DNA of 64,000 bases. It comes from Andrena cerasifolii (lineage: Eukaryota > Arthropoda > Insecta > Hymenoptera > Andrenidae). Under the pieces are notes generated by a model. It did not search any database. It had not been told where the DNA came from and saw only the letters and a program-made list of their open reading frames with translations. How positions within the stretch are numbered: position 1 is the first letter of the stretch; each line of letters opens with the position of its first letter. The stretch lies in contig NC_135124.1 in the NCBI RefSeq assembly GCF_050908995.1, forward strand, positions 11,346,001-11,410,000. The letters are read 5' to 3'. Made by a program: the position numbers and the translations under genes. Positions 36,649 through 48,612 of the stretch are shown here, in pieces.

Positions 36649-39327
36649 TGAGCATTCGATAGCGATAGGGGAAAAAATGACAAGGAAGATGGTAGCCGTC
36701 TGTGAGGTACTTACAATTAAGGGAATTGGCCTGTTCAGATAAAGTGGCTTCATTCGCAAGTACATACATAGGTCCCATTCAGGCGCGCAGCTATGCACGA
36801 GGTACGCGACGTCAAAAGCAGAAATTGACTAAAGTAGCTTCATTAGTTCCCTCTCTCTCCCTCTCTCAACACTGCACACATTTGTCGCTTAAGCGCCTCG
36901 ATTTATCTTTAAGTATCAGACCACTTGGAAATGGGATGGGACATATTGGCAAGCATCTACGCTTAAGTGCGTATGAGTAGTGATGGGACCAAGTATGCAG
37001 CAGGACGGAAACGGTACTCGTCAATGCTTTGTTAAAGAAGCTGTTGAATTTGAGAACCTGGCTGAATGAAAAGGCCACCATATGTACTCCATCAGAAACA
37101 CACATTTTTGTGGCTACTACGTAGGTGTACCGGAAGGGACTTGGTTTCAGAAATGGTTACCATTCACGAGTATGCTTGATTCCACTGCTACTTTCAAGGT
37201 AGCCACGGAACTGCGAGGTCACATGGAATGCTTCAAAGGATCCAACCATGGCGCTCAATTAACTAGGAAACGTTGATAGCTAAGTAGTTGCAAGAGTACA
37301 TCGCGGCATAAAAATGCCACAACGGGTGAAGGAACTTGCAGTTGAATATTTGCAAGAGAATGGAAAATTATATTTAGCCCCCGTTCCATGCGGGGCCTCG
37401 ATTACAGGAATAAAATGATAAATGATGATTACGAGGCTCTTCCGCGTAACCGGTCATGAAATTCATAAAACACGTGACACGCTGTACCGTAACGACGCCA
37501 CATTTGTTACCCACTGCCCCGTCCATTTTTTCGAACATTTCATGGGCCAAGGAGACCGCACGCCTCGCGGTCCGCGTGCAACGAAGCGCCGGTCAGATTT
37601 ACTTTATTCGACGAAATTACCCTTTCCGTGGTCTGCCCGCAGGAGGAAAACATCGACGTCAAGAATTTATTACCGCACATATTACAAGCGGAAGCACCCC
37701 GGTCCGAGGCTTCTTGTTGGAGTCACGTTTAATTAAAGTCCTCCCCGTGATTCGCTTGAATTCGCAAAAGTGCAATTTATACAGCTACACGGCCGTCCAC
37801 GAATTTTAATAACATTCCCCGTTCCTATGGTCGTCGTTTAATGTACTTTGCCGCAAAACCGTTCCCTTTCGAATTTATATTTGCACACCGGCTGAAACAC
37901 TCGCGCAAGACACATACGCACGCACACTTCCGCATAGAAGCTGGCCTGATTATATCCCCCGCCTCCGCTCCGGTTCGTTTCGATCAGCGTCGATTGCCAC
38001 GAAGTAACGTTTCTGGCGTGTCGACGAAAACCCTCAGTTTTCTACTTTAGGAGCACTTGGTCCGTTTCGTTGACCATCGACCCTTCAATTATTGACTTCG
38101 CGTCCGAACCAGGGCCACTGAAGTTTCCTAAGAGACAGGGACGTCGATGGAAGTCCTTGGCCTTGCCTGGTACCATCTACGTCCCACTACATCCCTCTCT
38201 GTGTCAGACAGCATTTTCCACCGAGCACACAGACCAGTATTGCTTCGCCGATTGTCGTTTTTTTCCAAAACTCTATTACCTGAAATTCCATCCGCGCTTT
38301 CCGCCTCGCGCAAAACGATCTGCCCTCCAAGGAATCCCCATAGGTATCGCGAGGGCTCGTTACAATTCAATTACATCAGCCCGCATAGACTCGCATGTCG
38401 GCTTAATGCTTTCTCGCTTCGAACAATTAAATTAACGAACTAATAAGAGCAAGACGTGCCCGACTCCGCGAGAATCCACGCTGCGCTTCGATTGCTAAAG
38501 CAAGCTTTCAGGCAGCGGTTCCGCAAGTTTCAGGGATTTTTAATAACATGGTCGGGACAGCGGGCAGACACCAGTCGATGGGCGACAACTTTCCGACGCG
38601 CTATTAAAAATTGTCACGGAACCGTGCGCCGATGAAATTGATCCCTGAGCCTGTTTACAGGAAGTTACGCCCGCAATAGTTATTGCGTTCGCGCCCGGAG
38701 CCCCCCTGTCCGAATTAATTGCATTTGCTCCATTGTTCCAAAGTGGTTCTGATCCCGCTGGCCTATTCAACCTGCCGCGTACGTGCCCAGCCAAGTTTCT
38801 GCTTCTTCGAAACCTATTTATTCAAATTAAACGCCGGCGAAACTTCGTCGCCGTGCGATACAGGTCGAGCCTAAAGGGCGATCTCCTTCGGCTGCAATAG
38901 CCGGGGGAGTGAATGAATTTCCTTCGGGGAAACTTTTACCGGGCAGAGTGGAAAAGTCCGCGAACGCCGTTTGATTGCTGCGAGAATTTATACGACCGAG
39001 AAAACCGCCGCGTATATTAAAAATATAACGCAGAACAAACACGCGGCGCATCGAGAATTTCCGCGAAACCACGGTCTATGTTTTCATTTCATTTTCAGCC
39101 GAAAGAAAACATCGATTTTTCAGTCGTCGATGTAACTGTGCGACAAAACCGGAGATACAGATTCACCGAGGACCTTTTTTTTTCGTGCGATTCGAGAACG
39201 ATCGAGGGGTGCTCGAGGGGTTACGTATATACTCGCGGTGTGTGAGCTGAAGCGCTGCACAGTATCGGAAATGCAGCGTATTTCCACTAGCCCCGTTGCT
39301 CGTGGTAAGGAAAATTCGCAACCGCTC
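36649..39327. other. Gene-poor sequence
   Basis: Contains a CT-rich tract near 36855-36870 and short chance frames. No supported exon or RNA gene. Confidence 0.4.
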
Positions 39328-39690
39328 TTAAGGGGACCTTCCGGTCAAAACGCTCCAAAAATATGTGATCTTTATGAATTTTTTACAAGAAGAGGTTATA
39401 ACATATCCTAAAAAATGTTTTTCGCATTTATTAATACACTCGTTTGGGCAAAAAAAAATTATTTCGTTTCAGGTTTTCGGTCCTGATGCATTTTGAACCG
39501 TTGCTCGAAACAAGTCTGAAAATAATGCACGGATTGAAAGATACGAGGTAGTGGAAGATATGATTGATCTGTACTACTGGCGCGCGCGAAAGGCACTGTG
39601 CGAGAGCAAGGGGAGCAGATCGTCTGGGCTAGGCGCGGCGCGGAAACCGCTGACTGAACTATATCTCCCCGTAACTTTACGAGGAGATAT
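39328..39690. mobile_element. Possible TTAA-type element end and adjacent hairpin
   Basis: TTAAGGGGACCTTCCGGTC at 39328-39346 closely resembles the left end of the TTAA-flanked element at 62860 (TTAAGGGGACATTCTCGTC). The matching right end was not found, so this copy is truncated or its boundary is obscure. At 39661-39690 lies a near-perfect 30-nt hairpin (ATATCTCC...GTAA-CT-TTAC...GGAGATAT). An open frame across 39551-39796 is not recognisable. Confidence 0.4.
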
Positions 39691-42600
39691 TACACACGTG
39701 CATTGTTTTAAAAGCTGCGTCGAGCAAAAGTTATCCAAGTTCGTACGACCTCGCGAACCGTGTACATATCTTGCTGCGATTTCATTCGGAATTTAAACTG
39801 CATCTTAAAATTGCAGTTATAATTTCCTTGATCTGTTCGGAAGAAGCCACAAGCCTTCTTATTTCCATGTAACACGAAAGGCTTCGTCGTACTTTGAAAT
39901 TTAATAGTAATGCATGGAAAAGGAAGCCCCGATCGATCAATGAGCTTTACCTCGCCCAAGGCGCGAGAAATATTGCGCTACAATCGTACTTTCACGACGT
40001 TAAGAACCCTCAATAGGAATAAAGCATGATTAACAAGTAATCTTCCAGGGTATTTAACTGTTCTAAATCTTCTTCTCGCGCGTAATCATTTCTCGGAGCA
40101 ATTTAAACTGCCCCTCGTTCCTGTAATTCTTCTCTGATTAAGGTACTGCAAGTTCGGATGAATTTACAGGAATGAGAAGTAAGTTTGCAATGTATGCAAA
40201 TGAACGCCATGAGAAATAGCGGTGGAAGGGAAGCTCTTCTTCTTAATAAACCGTCTGCTGTATAATGATCCGCCGCGCCGGCGATGGATATAATAAAGAT
40301 ATTTATACGTGCAGAATGCGCGCGCCTCGCGAAAAGAAAGAAGGGAAGGAAGTGGCTGATACCTTTCAGCCAGGATTTGTTTTAACTCCAAAGGATAAAT
40401 TAAGATGCTCCCTCTTCTGCCGGCGTTTATTATCCCTGCTCGCATTGCGAGGAACACGCTATTTCTCGGTTCGCTCGAGACAAGTGGCTAATCAGATCCT
40501 CTGTCCCCTCGGAAAAATTTATTTCCCTCCAGGTAAGATACCTTTCGGTTCGTCCTGGTTTTTTTAAATAAGCCATGAGTACTAGCGCGCCGAGGGAGCA
40601 GAAATACGCGCACGAAACGAAACGAAACCGGGCGATAAAATTCTATTCATCGGCGAGCAAGACGGTCGTTAATTAGAGCACGGAGGAGCGTGTTGCTGTC
40701 AAGCTCGATCAGCTGGAATATATCCTGTTAGCGTCCATCTATCGATATCAGGCAAATCTGACTGGGTATAGTTTCAATCTCGGACAAAGCCTCGTTTCGC
40801 GCTAATCGATCGTGTAATCTGCGAATACCTTCTCCTAGTTTCACAAGCGCTTCCAGTGGAGCAGGCGTGAGAGGAAGGGGGAGTTTCTTGGTGAAACTTC
40901 GATGATACCCCTCGACCTGAGCAAATGAGCCTAAAACGATGAACTGCTACTCTACACCAAAGCCAAAGTTCAAGACGTCTTATGGTAACGCGCCAGTGCA
41001 ATATAATCGCGTTCGCTTGATTCACAAAGCTTCCTGCTACGCTTTCAAATGAAATACAACGTTACTGCATCACCAACTTTCCTTCAAGATCGACTGGTTC
41101 AAGTAGATGAAACCCAGCTTGAATAATCCTCGATTCAAGATAACAGTCAGAAAACATTCCACGTTGAAATACTGGGAGTCACTTGCATATATTAACCACT
41201 CCTGGTCTTCGAGTTTATTTGAAAAAAAATGGAACAGAAGACACTACTTCTCAGCAGACTTATCAGGGTCGATAGTCCCCAAAAGAATCCGTAATTTCAA
41301 TCCTGTGAATGCGATAAAATCGCGGGGCAAACCAGCCGAATGGAATCGAAACTTAGTCCACGACGATCGGCAGGGACGTCGTTAAAACTATGGAGTTATC
41401 GGTGCCGCTCCCTTCAGTGAACTTCTACTTGTTGAAAACGGCGCTTGTTAAGTATCCAAGTGGTGGTTTGGAATTAACATTATTCCCCCTTGCTTCCAGC
41501 CGAATAAACGGACGCGCTGCCGTCGCCACTCTATAAAGTACAATCGTGCGTCCCGTGGGTATTGAACGCCTTATTTAGCACCGATGGAATTAAGGTAATC
41601 CCATTCCCAGCGAGTTTATGGTTACATTATGGTCCCGTTGCACGCCCGGTGGAAGTGGCGCGGATTCACAGGGCCATTTCGCCCCGACGACAGCCCGTCG
41701 CTCGCCAACTTTTTGTCGCCACGCGGACGCGATTTCGTAATTAAAATTCCCCGCGATCGGGCTGACGGACGCTGGCCGGCCATTACTCACGCCCCGTTCG
41801 TTTTTTCCCGAAGTGTTTTCAGGGGGCTGAAATATTCCGCGTCAAGTCCGCCAAGTATCGGTGGAGCTTCGACGGGAAAAAGGCCTGCACTTCGGCCAAC
41901 TTTCCCGCGATGCGTTTCGCCCCCATATAACTGTCGTTGCAACCAGTAACTGTGCAAAATGTGAGAGGAGGGAAAGGACAAGCGATGCGGGACTAAGTGT
42001 ATTAAAACAAGTCGACCGCCGATGAAAATTATACACGGCTCCGTGCCTCGGGGCAGTCATGGATTTTTTCGAGAGGCGACACCGAGATGAAAAATCACCC
42101 GTCGTTGCACGCTTTGATCCACTCGGCGACAAAAGCCTGTCACACGCTCGAAAACGTCGTGAAGTTTTAAAGGCACCGCTGTTAATTCATATGGGCATTC
42201 ATTTACCGAGCTGACTGGGAATTTCCATGGTACTAGGACCGTACGAATTATACCCTCGATCGACAACTCTTATAAAATGCCCACTGGCAATCCAAACCCA
42301 GTTCCCGGTACCTGTTTGAAGGAGCAAGGACACCCTCAACGCCTCTATTCACATCCAGAGAGCGAACAAAGAAATCGAGAGCTGGAACGCGTATCGACGA
42401 TAATTAACCACTAATTAAGCGAGCTTCTCTGCGGATAGAAAACATATCGCGCTGGTTACGAGCCCGCGGCAGACGGAGACGCTCTCCCATAAAGACGAAC
42501 GTGCAATTGCGGAAGCATTCGCGGTTAACGTTTGAACCCCAGCGAACCGCGCGGAATCCTGTCTAAGTCACGGTAGACTTTCAAGGAGCCTCTTGAAGCC

Positions 42601-43017
42601 AGCAGCGCGGCGCACTTGAAGAAATAACTTTCGAATCTCGAGTGACATCTTTACAGCGGCAGCCACTTGAATGCGCGGCCCATAATTAAGGCTAGGGGAT
42701 AACGAAGTTATCATCAAGACCGTCATTCGTACTCGAGCCGGCGCGTCCCCCTCGGACCGTGTGTGCTCTTTAAGGGTGGCGCGAATTAAGAATGGACGAC
42801 GGGGCTGGGACGAGCTAGAGGGCTTCCCTACCTCCGGCGACTCTGTGTGAAAGCTTGATCTCTGAAACGTGCACGTAGGTCTCCCTGGAATTGTACTAGG
42901 CCTACGTGCGTGTATTCACTGATAATATCATTAATGATAAGTCACGGTTGGTAAGGCTTTTCATAGAGTTATCGTAATACTACAGCTTTTCGAGCAATAC
43001 AGAAGATCTTCCATGTT
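39691..43017. other. Gene-poor sequence upstream of the 3' end of the UQCRB-like gene
   Basis: Mixed CG-rich and AT-rich unique DNA with no supported exon, RNA gene or complete repeat. Confidence 0.4.
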
Positions 43018-43615
43018 TCACTTCACTTCGAACGCGGGCCAGTGATTACTCTTGTAATTGACGCAACCGAATTCGTAAATCTCCCTTCTCTCCTGTATCA
43101 CTTCTTCCAGATAGGCGCCCAGGTATCGGTACGCCAGGTCCTGCTCGAAAGTGAGCCACTTTTCTTTGGGCAGATGGATTTTCAGGAAGTCTAACTGAGC
43201 CGCTCGTATGATCCTGGAAATTCCAGAATGCTCGGGCCACTCGCGGGTTACATAGTTCGTCGGTGGGCTCGCAAGTTTCTATCAAATATGCGAATCAACG
43301 CGAATATTGCCGCGGGGATGCCGTGTGGAAATACGTCAACAAATTACGGGCGATTAGCGGGTGGGAATATTTTAGCGGATACCTGAAAGTTCTCGCGTCT
43401 AGCACGTCGGTGGGCAACCGACGGAGCGCCTCCTTCACTATCAAATTCTCCTCGTCGAACAAATCGTGACTGTACAACCCGTATCTGTTGAAGCCCGACC
43501 AGTTGTACGCGAATTTCCTTAGGGCGAAATGGAATCCATCCCGTTGATTTTTGGTAGCTGGATTCCCTTTGATCGAGCCCCTGGGCACTTTCAGCATCGA
43601 GAAGAGCCTCGACAT
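43018..43615 (-). CDS. UQCRB: UQCRB-like subunit of cytochrome bc1 complex (complex III, 14 kDa subunit)
   Basis: Two exons, 43383-43615 and 43018-43213, join across a 169-bp intron (donor CAG|GTATCC, acceptor TTTCCAG, splitting an Arg codon) to give 142 residues. The centre carries the family hallmarks: a KFAYNWSGFNRYGLYSHDLF segment, VKEALRRLPTDVLDARTFR, then LPKEKWLTFEQDLAYRYLG and EEVIQERRE. These match the known pattern of the UQCRB/QCR7 family, a matrix-facing, nuclear-encoded subunit of mitochondrial ubiquinol-cytochrome c reductase. The family is normally about 111 residues. This protein has about 30 extra N-terminal residues and a C-terminal tail (YEFGCVNYKSNHWPAFEVK) unlike the usual charged end. 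It may be a diverged, perhaps tissue-specific paralogue. The start is the first in-frame ATG (43613-43615). Confidence 0.88.
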
Positions 43616-46600
43616 CGCGACAGATTGGAGCGGTGGAACTTAACCTCGGAGAAAATTGACACAGACAGAACAGTTAAGGGATCGATCGTCGCGTGTCTCT
43701 CGATCGTATCGAGGGGAGCCAGTGTTCAGCCGTCAGGGCTATCAAAGCTTTCGCGAACGATTATGACTTTTGTATTGATCTTACCCGAGTTTGCGGCTAA
43801 TGGCGAACGGAGTCCACGGTTCGATTTCGCGTAAGAGCTTCCCGTAGTTGGGAGACAGACTTTGCGAATTGGTCGACTTCAAAGCTTGCAATGGTTGTTA
43901 TACTAGCGCGACCAAAAGTCTCGAAAGAACTTGCCGCAGTTTCGTCTGTCATTACGAGACAATGCTCCTCCTGTTCCTCTGTTTTTCTTCCTTACGCCGT
44001 TACGCTAGGACCGTTCTTATATTCAGTAAACGCCAAGACTGTCCGAGAAGATTGCCGGCTGTCAGGGGAAAAAATTGGAGCGAAGCGATCCCACCGAGCT
44101 CATGAAAAGCGCTGCGATGGTCGTCGATCAACTTTCGCCAACTTTGCACCCGATTATCCGGAGGAAAGCTTAACTTTGTTTAAAATTCAACTTCTAGAGT
44201 CTCGTTGGATCGGAGGTACGTCTATTACGCCGTAAACTCCTCCCAGTTTTCTTAAAGGGAAATGAAATGCTTCGGAGGAGCTGTAATACTTTGTGTTTGG
44301 AAGCAACTTGTCTCTTTTCTTTAGCGCGCGAAGCGTTAGGTAGCAATTTTGGATTATGTAGGATGCAGGAAACTCTCGGTACAGAAACTTTCCCCGATTC
44401 CCTCCTCATTTCGTGTCATATTTATTTCATATCTCTCGCGAAACTTGTCAGTAACTAACTGCAGAGAAGCCAAATTCAATGTTCAACCCATTAATAACTG
44501 CGCAACCTTATTTACACGGTTCCCAGCGACCAGAAGTCAGAGATACCGATGGCTAGGCGCTTTCAGTAGTATAGTCAATGCTTGGTCAGTCGTTCCGTCT
44601 AATCCCAACTGCGAGTCTAGCGGTGAACATTAGAATGCAGCAGTGAATGGAGGCGAACCAGGCGAGCGGCACACGTTAAAACGAAGAGTCGGGTAATTAT
44701 TCTCACAGAGTTTTCCACGATTTATGCGAGAGTTCGGGCCGTGGGGAGCGTCGATGGTGCGCGTGTACGACGCGTTTCCTTTGGAAGATCAGCCGCGCGT
44801 ACACTTACAGCGGCGCATTACACGTAACGGAGAGACAGGGTGGAAGAGGATTTATGTCGGCGGGTCCGTTGGTAACGTGCCACTGGCAGAGGGTGACCAA
44901 CCCTCTATCGTTCGCCGTGCTACGCGAGTTTTCGTATCTATTCGTCGTAGGAGCGTGCTCGCGCGTGCCTCTTCGACGATCGGACTTTCTCTACGAACGG
45001 AAAGTCCAAGTTTACAAGCGGTTGATACAATCCTAGTCGCGGACACCGTTATTTTTCCAGCCCGGTCCCCCATTTTTCGTTTCCTCGGCCGTCTGCCGCG
45101 TGCTACTTCCACCGACGTAATTCATACATGTCAGGGCGAACATGCATGCAATTTACAGGATGCTCAGATCCCCGTCGACGAGCGTCCCGTTGGTTTCGAA
45201 CGGAAGGGACCCCATTTCTTAGCCAACGTCGACGACGCTCCCGTTGCGACTGCTGCGAATTTGCGACGGCGGTGACGCGTGGCATCTATGGAGCGAGGAA
45301 CGCCGTGGAAAATCGTTTCTCATCGTTTACAATCGGGAACCCTGCTGGGCCTTGGTGTGCGTGAAAAAGTCGACGAGGAAAATTGTTCGACTTCAGTGAA
45401 GGGATTGGATACAGAAGGGTGCTAATATGATGCTGCGAAGGTGGTGCGGGCTGATGGAAAAACGTGCTGATGAAGGAGCGTGCAGAGAGCAGGTGCGGGG
45501 ATTTTTGTAGTCAACTTAGATCCCTCGGGTTATTATTTAAGTCAGTGATAAAATGAGATTTCTCTACTTACAAAACTTAATCTGTTACATGTACACAGCG
45601 GAATGCTTTTTGAGCGAAATGTATTTCGATTTGCGAAATGTATTTCGACTTGCGAAATATTGATCACGCTCGGTTCAATTATAGGAAAAGATGACTGTGG
45701 GTTAAACGGAAAAGTGTGTTTTTTTATTACAGTTCCTTACAATTTTAGTGTAAAGATTGTCGAAATATTCCCACATCATTTCACACACCATTAGAGGAGA
45801 GGTGGATGAAAGGGACATTTTTTTAGGACCAGATAGTAATAACACTAAATAACCATTCGAGTTCTAATTGGTAACATTAGAAAAAACCAGTTATCTGGTC
45901 ATAACAGTACACAGTCTTATTAAGCTTCTCTCTATATTTACATGTCTTATTTTTCGCTTTCTAAAAAAGTGTGTTTCGTCCCTTTCATAAATTAGCTGTA
46001 TTGAAAGGGACATCGGTGTTTCTGAATGGGACAGTGTAATAAAACAAGGTAATATTAATATTATTCCTTTAACTATTATTTCTGCTGGTACCGAAATCGT
46101 AGTATTGATGTCGACAAGTCTATAAGTCAACGTTTTTCTTAAGTTACATAAATACCAAATTGCCAAAATATTTGTAACAAACTTTATATTAAGCTTACAT
46201 ACTTTTAGCGTTACCTAGAGCTAACGACGTAGACGTAGAAAGTTTTTGTTTTGTTCAAGTTTTTCTTTTTTGTTATTTTTCTTTTTTCCATGATTTTATT
46301 TATTATTTTTGGTATTTTTCTGTTGATTCAGGAATTATTTTATTTTGGAGAATCTTTTGTGTTCTTTTTTTAATACAACGAATTTATAGTCGAACATACA
46401 TACAAACACAGTCGAGCACTAACACACACATACGTATTTATACTTTAAATCATTTTTTAAATACTGTTTACTCAATGCTCAAGAACAAGACATATAAGTA
46501 TGATTTACTACTTTACACTTTATTTGTTATTTCCAACCATTTCGGTGATACATTATATCCAGTTCTCCTGGCTGCTAAATATACAAATGAGACACAAAAT

Positions 46601-46975
46601 ATAATTCAAGGTGAATACACATTATAATTATTTATATATTCATGGGAGGTGCAACTTTTCGGACTGATGGAAGCAGAGGGCTCAAAATCGTTCTTGTTAG
46701 AAGCTGCACTCCACGGAATACTATTTGCCATATGCTGATCACTTGCAACCTCGCTCTTCTTCCTCTTCTCTCTACATTCACGTCTCCCTTATTCCATCTA
46801 TAAAATAACCAATTTCACATTGAATCACATGGCATATAGATTGTCCCAATATAACTGCTTCAAGCTACTGAGTTTTCTGCACAGTAAGTACCATTCCCTG
46901 ATACGATTCTCCAGTAAATTAAAAAACCTGCATGGAAGAACTTTTCTCTCAAACATTTTTCTATACCGTCTATAG
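43616..46975. other. Intergenic: CG-rich upstream part and AT-rich downstream part
   Basis: 43616-45500 is CG-rich and includes the likely promoter side of the UQCRB-like gene. A 183-codon frame at 44724-45275 (+) is not recognisable. 45540-46975 is AT-rich. There the motif GAAAGGGAC(A/G) occurs three times (near 45807, reverse complement near 45982, and near 46008), suggesting a degraded repeat. Short frames such as 45891-46166 (-) have no family match I can name. Confidence 0.4.
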
Positions 46976-47275
46976 CTTCAAAGGTATTCTTCCGATTCAA
47001 TTAAAATAAAATACCCTGCTTATATAGGTCCCGGAAAAAAACACGCCACGTTAAAGAATGCAAAGGAAATTCATGCAGGCATAAGATTTGACATTTTAAC
47101 AAGCACGGTTCTAAGACAAGAACTTCCAGGTGTCCACCTCTCGAATGCTACCCTCGTACCAGCCACATTTTCCGCGAGAAATGAATCACCGAAGGTCCAG
47201 CTGAGGTTCTCCAGTAAATCTCCAGCAGCAGAAGTGAGCGTCGGTCACGTTTACGCGGATTCCACATATTCCAAG
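46976..47275 (+). CDS. Orphan internal exon of an unrecognised gene (100 codons)
   Basis: A 300-bp open segment lies between an acceptor (polypyrimidine stretch, CCGTCTATAG ending at 46975) and a strong donor (TCCAAG|GTAAGC). It is phase 0 at both ends and exactly 100 codons. Parts of the translation (KEIHAGIRFDILTSTVLRQ, LVPATFSARNESPKVQLRF, AEVSVGHVYADSTYSK) look like folded extracellular beta-rich protein, and the codon use is protein-like despite AT-rich surroundings. The sequence has no Met, so it cannot start here. Upstream the same frame is open from ATG 46829 to the TAG at 46973-46975. Partner exons were not found. It could belong to a long gene that starts near 9.1 kb or outside the window and continues to the right, with the - strand genes nested in its introns. 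Confidence 0.5.
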
Positions 47276-48612
47276 GTAAGCGTTTCAACTTTTTTTACCA
47301 ACACCTATCCTCGGTTTTAAGGGAGAACCGATAAAACTGTGCGTAAAAGTATCAACGATTACACCAACGGCTCTGCTCAGGGGAATTAAGCAATTCCCGT
47401 GCCTCCTCGACGCATCGATTTGCAAGGAGGGGTTCGGGGTCGGTGCTTGGCCTTTTACGAGTTTACCCAGTATCTTCTCGCGTCTTGATTTTTCCCCCAG
47501 TCGGCAAGGCAAAGTAATTCGAGAGCACCGCGCGATGCTCTCTCGAGGAGACACTATGATCTTGGAATTAGACTTTCCAGCTCCGTTCTAGCGGGAGTTA
47601 CGACTCGACCGTGGGCGAATAAACCAGGGAAGCGTGGATCATCCGTGGAAAATAATCCGCGTCGCAGTAGAAGCAAATATGCTCGCAGGATTCCCCATTG
47701 ACCCGCGACGTTCATCGTCGTTCACGGGGCCGTTACCTTTTTCCTCCTGGGACTCCGCGTGAAAATTCGCAAATATTCTTAACAAGAGAGCAAACATACT
47801 TTCACTTCGCGGCGTTCGGTTTCACGCTGGTCGTCGCGGCAGTAATTAAATAGACTGGATAATTTCATATTATTAATCGATCCTGTTTAATTTAATTCGC
47901 TGCTCGACAGCAAGAATCGCCGCCAATTAATTTGATTAGCCGAAGTTACCAGCGGTAATCAGCTGGATATTAATGCGTTACGGAATCGCTCGTCAAATAT
48001 GCACTGCGTGTCGGGGCATGAGTAATTAAGCAACCGAAACCGTTCCGTGAATTAACCAGCATTGCTCCAACTTTAACCAGCAATGCGAACTATTGTTTGC
48101 CATTCGTTCGCCCGCCCAACTGCCCGTCGATCATCAATCCTGATCAAGCCCCGCTCACGTGGCGGGATTCATCGACCCGCTCGCCGCCACACTTTTCGCG
48201 ACATTTTCGGTCCGATCGTCGAGAAATCTCGCTTCGACGGGCGACGAGGCGTGTAATAACCAGACAATTCTCTTTCCCAACCCTCGATTCTATCCACCGC
48301 GATACCTTCTTCGCGAAAACACCCCCGCAGGCTTCCTTGGTTTTATCTTGAAACCATCCCTGTTCCGGAGCTAGCTTAGACTCGACAGTTCTCGATACCC
48401 TTTTCCCACGATCGAGTTCCTGGATCCACCCTGGACAGTTTACTTATTCGAGGAGGATTAAGACGATACAAACGTCTATCAAACTACCAATTCCGGCCAT
48501 CGAACCAGTGTAACAATATATACAATCGGCCGTTACTTTATCAAATGTGGAAAAAGGAAAGAAAGGCCTAATGGAGAAGGTATCTATGTGATCTCACCAG
48601 AAATTGAGTAGA
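47276..48612. other. Unannotated sequence
   Basis: Presumed intron of the orphan + strand exon, and 3' flank of the - strand secreted-protein gene. No further exon, RNA gene or repeat was recognised. Open frames at 47285-47554 (-) and 48097-48351 (+) look like chance. Confidence 0.4.

Noticed and set aside
44724..45275. 183-codon + strand frame near the UQCRB-like gene
   Set aside because: Arg- and Ala-rich reading from a CG-rich, probably promoter-type region; no domain seen and other frames are also open.
45427..45510. Short ATG frame (28 codons, Arg-rich start) as a first coding exon for the orphan exon at 46976
   Set aside because: The only possible donor (CAG|GTGCGG) is poor and nothing else links the two.
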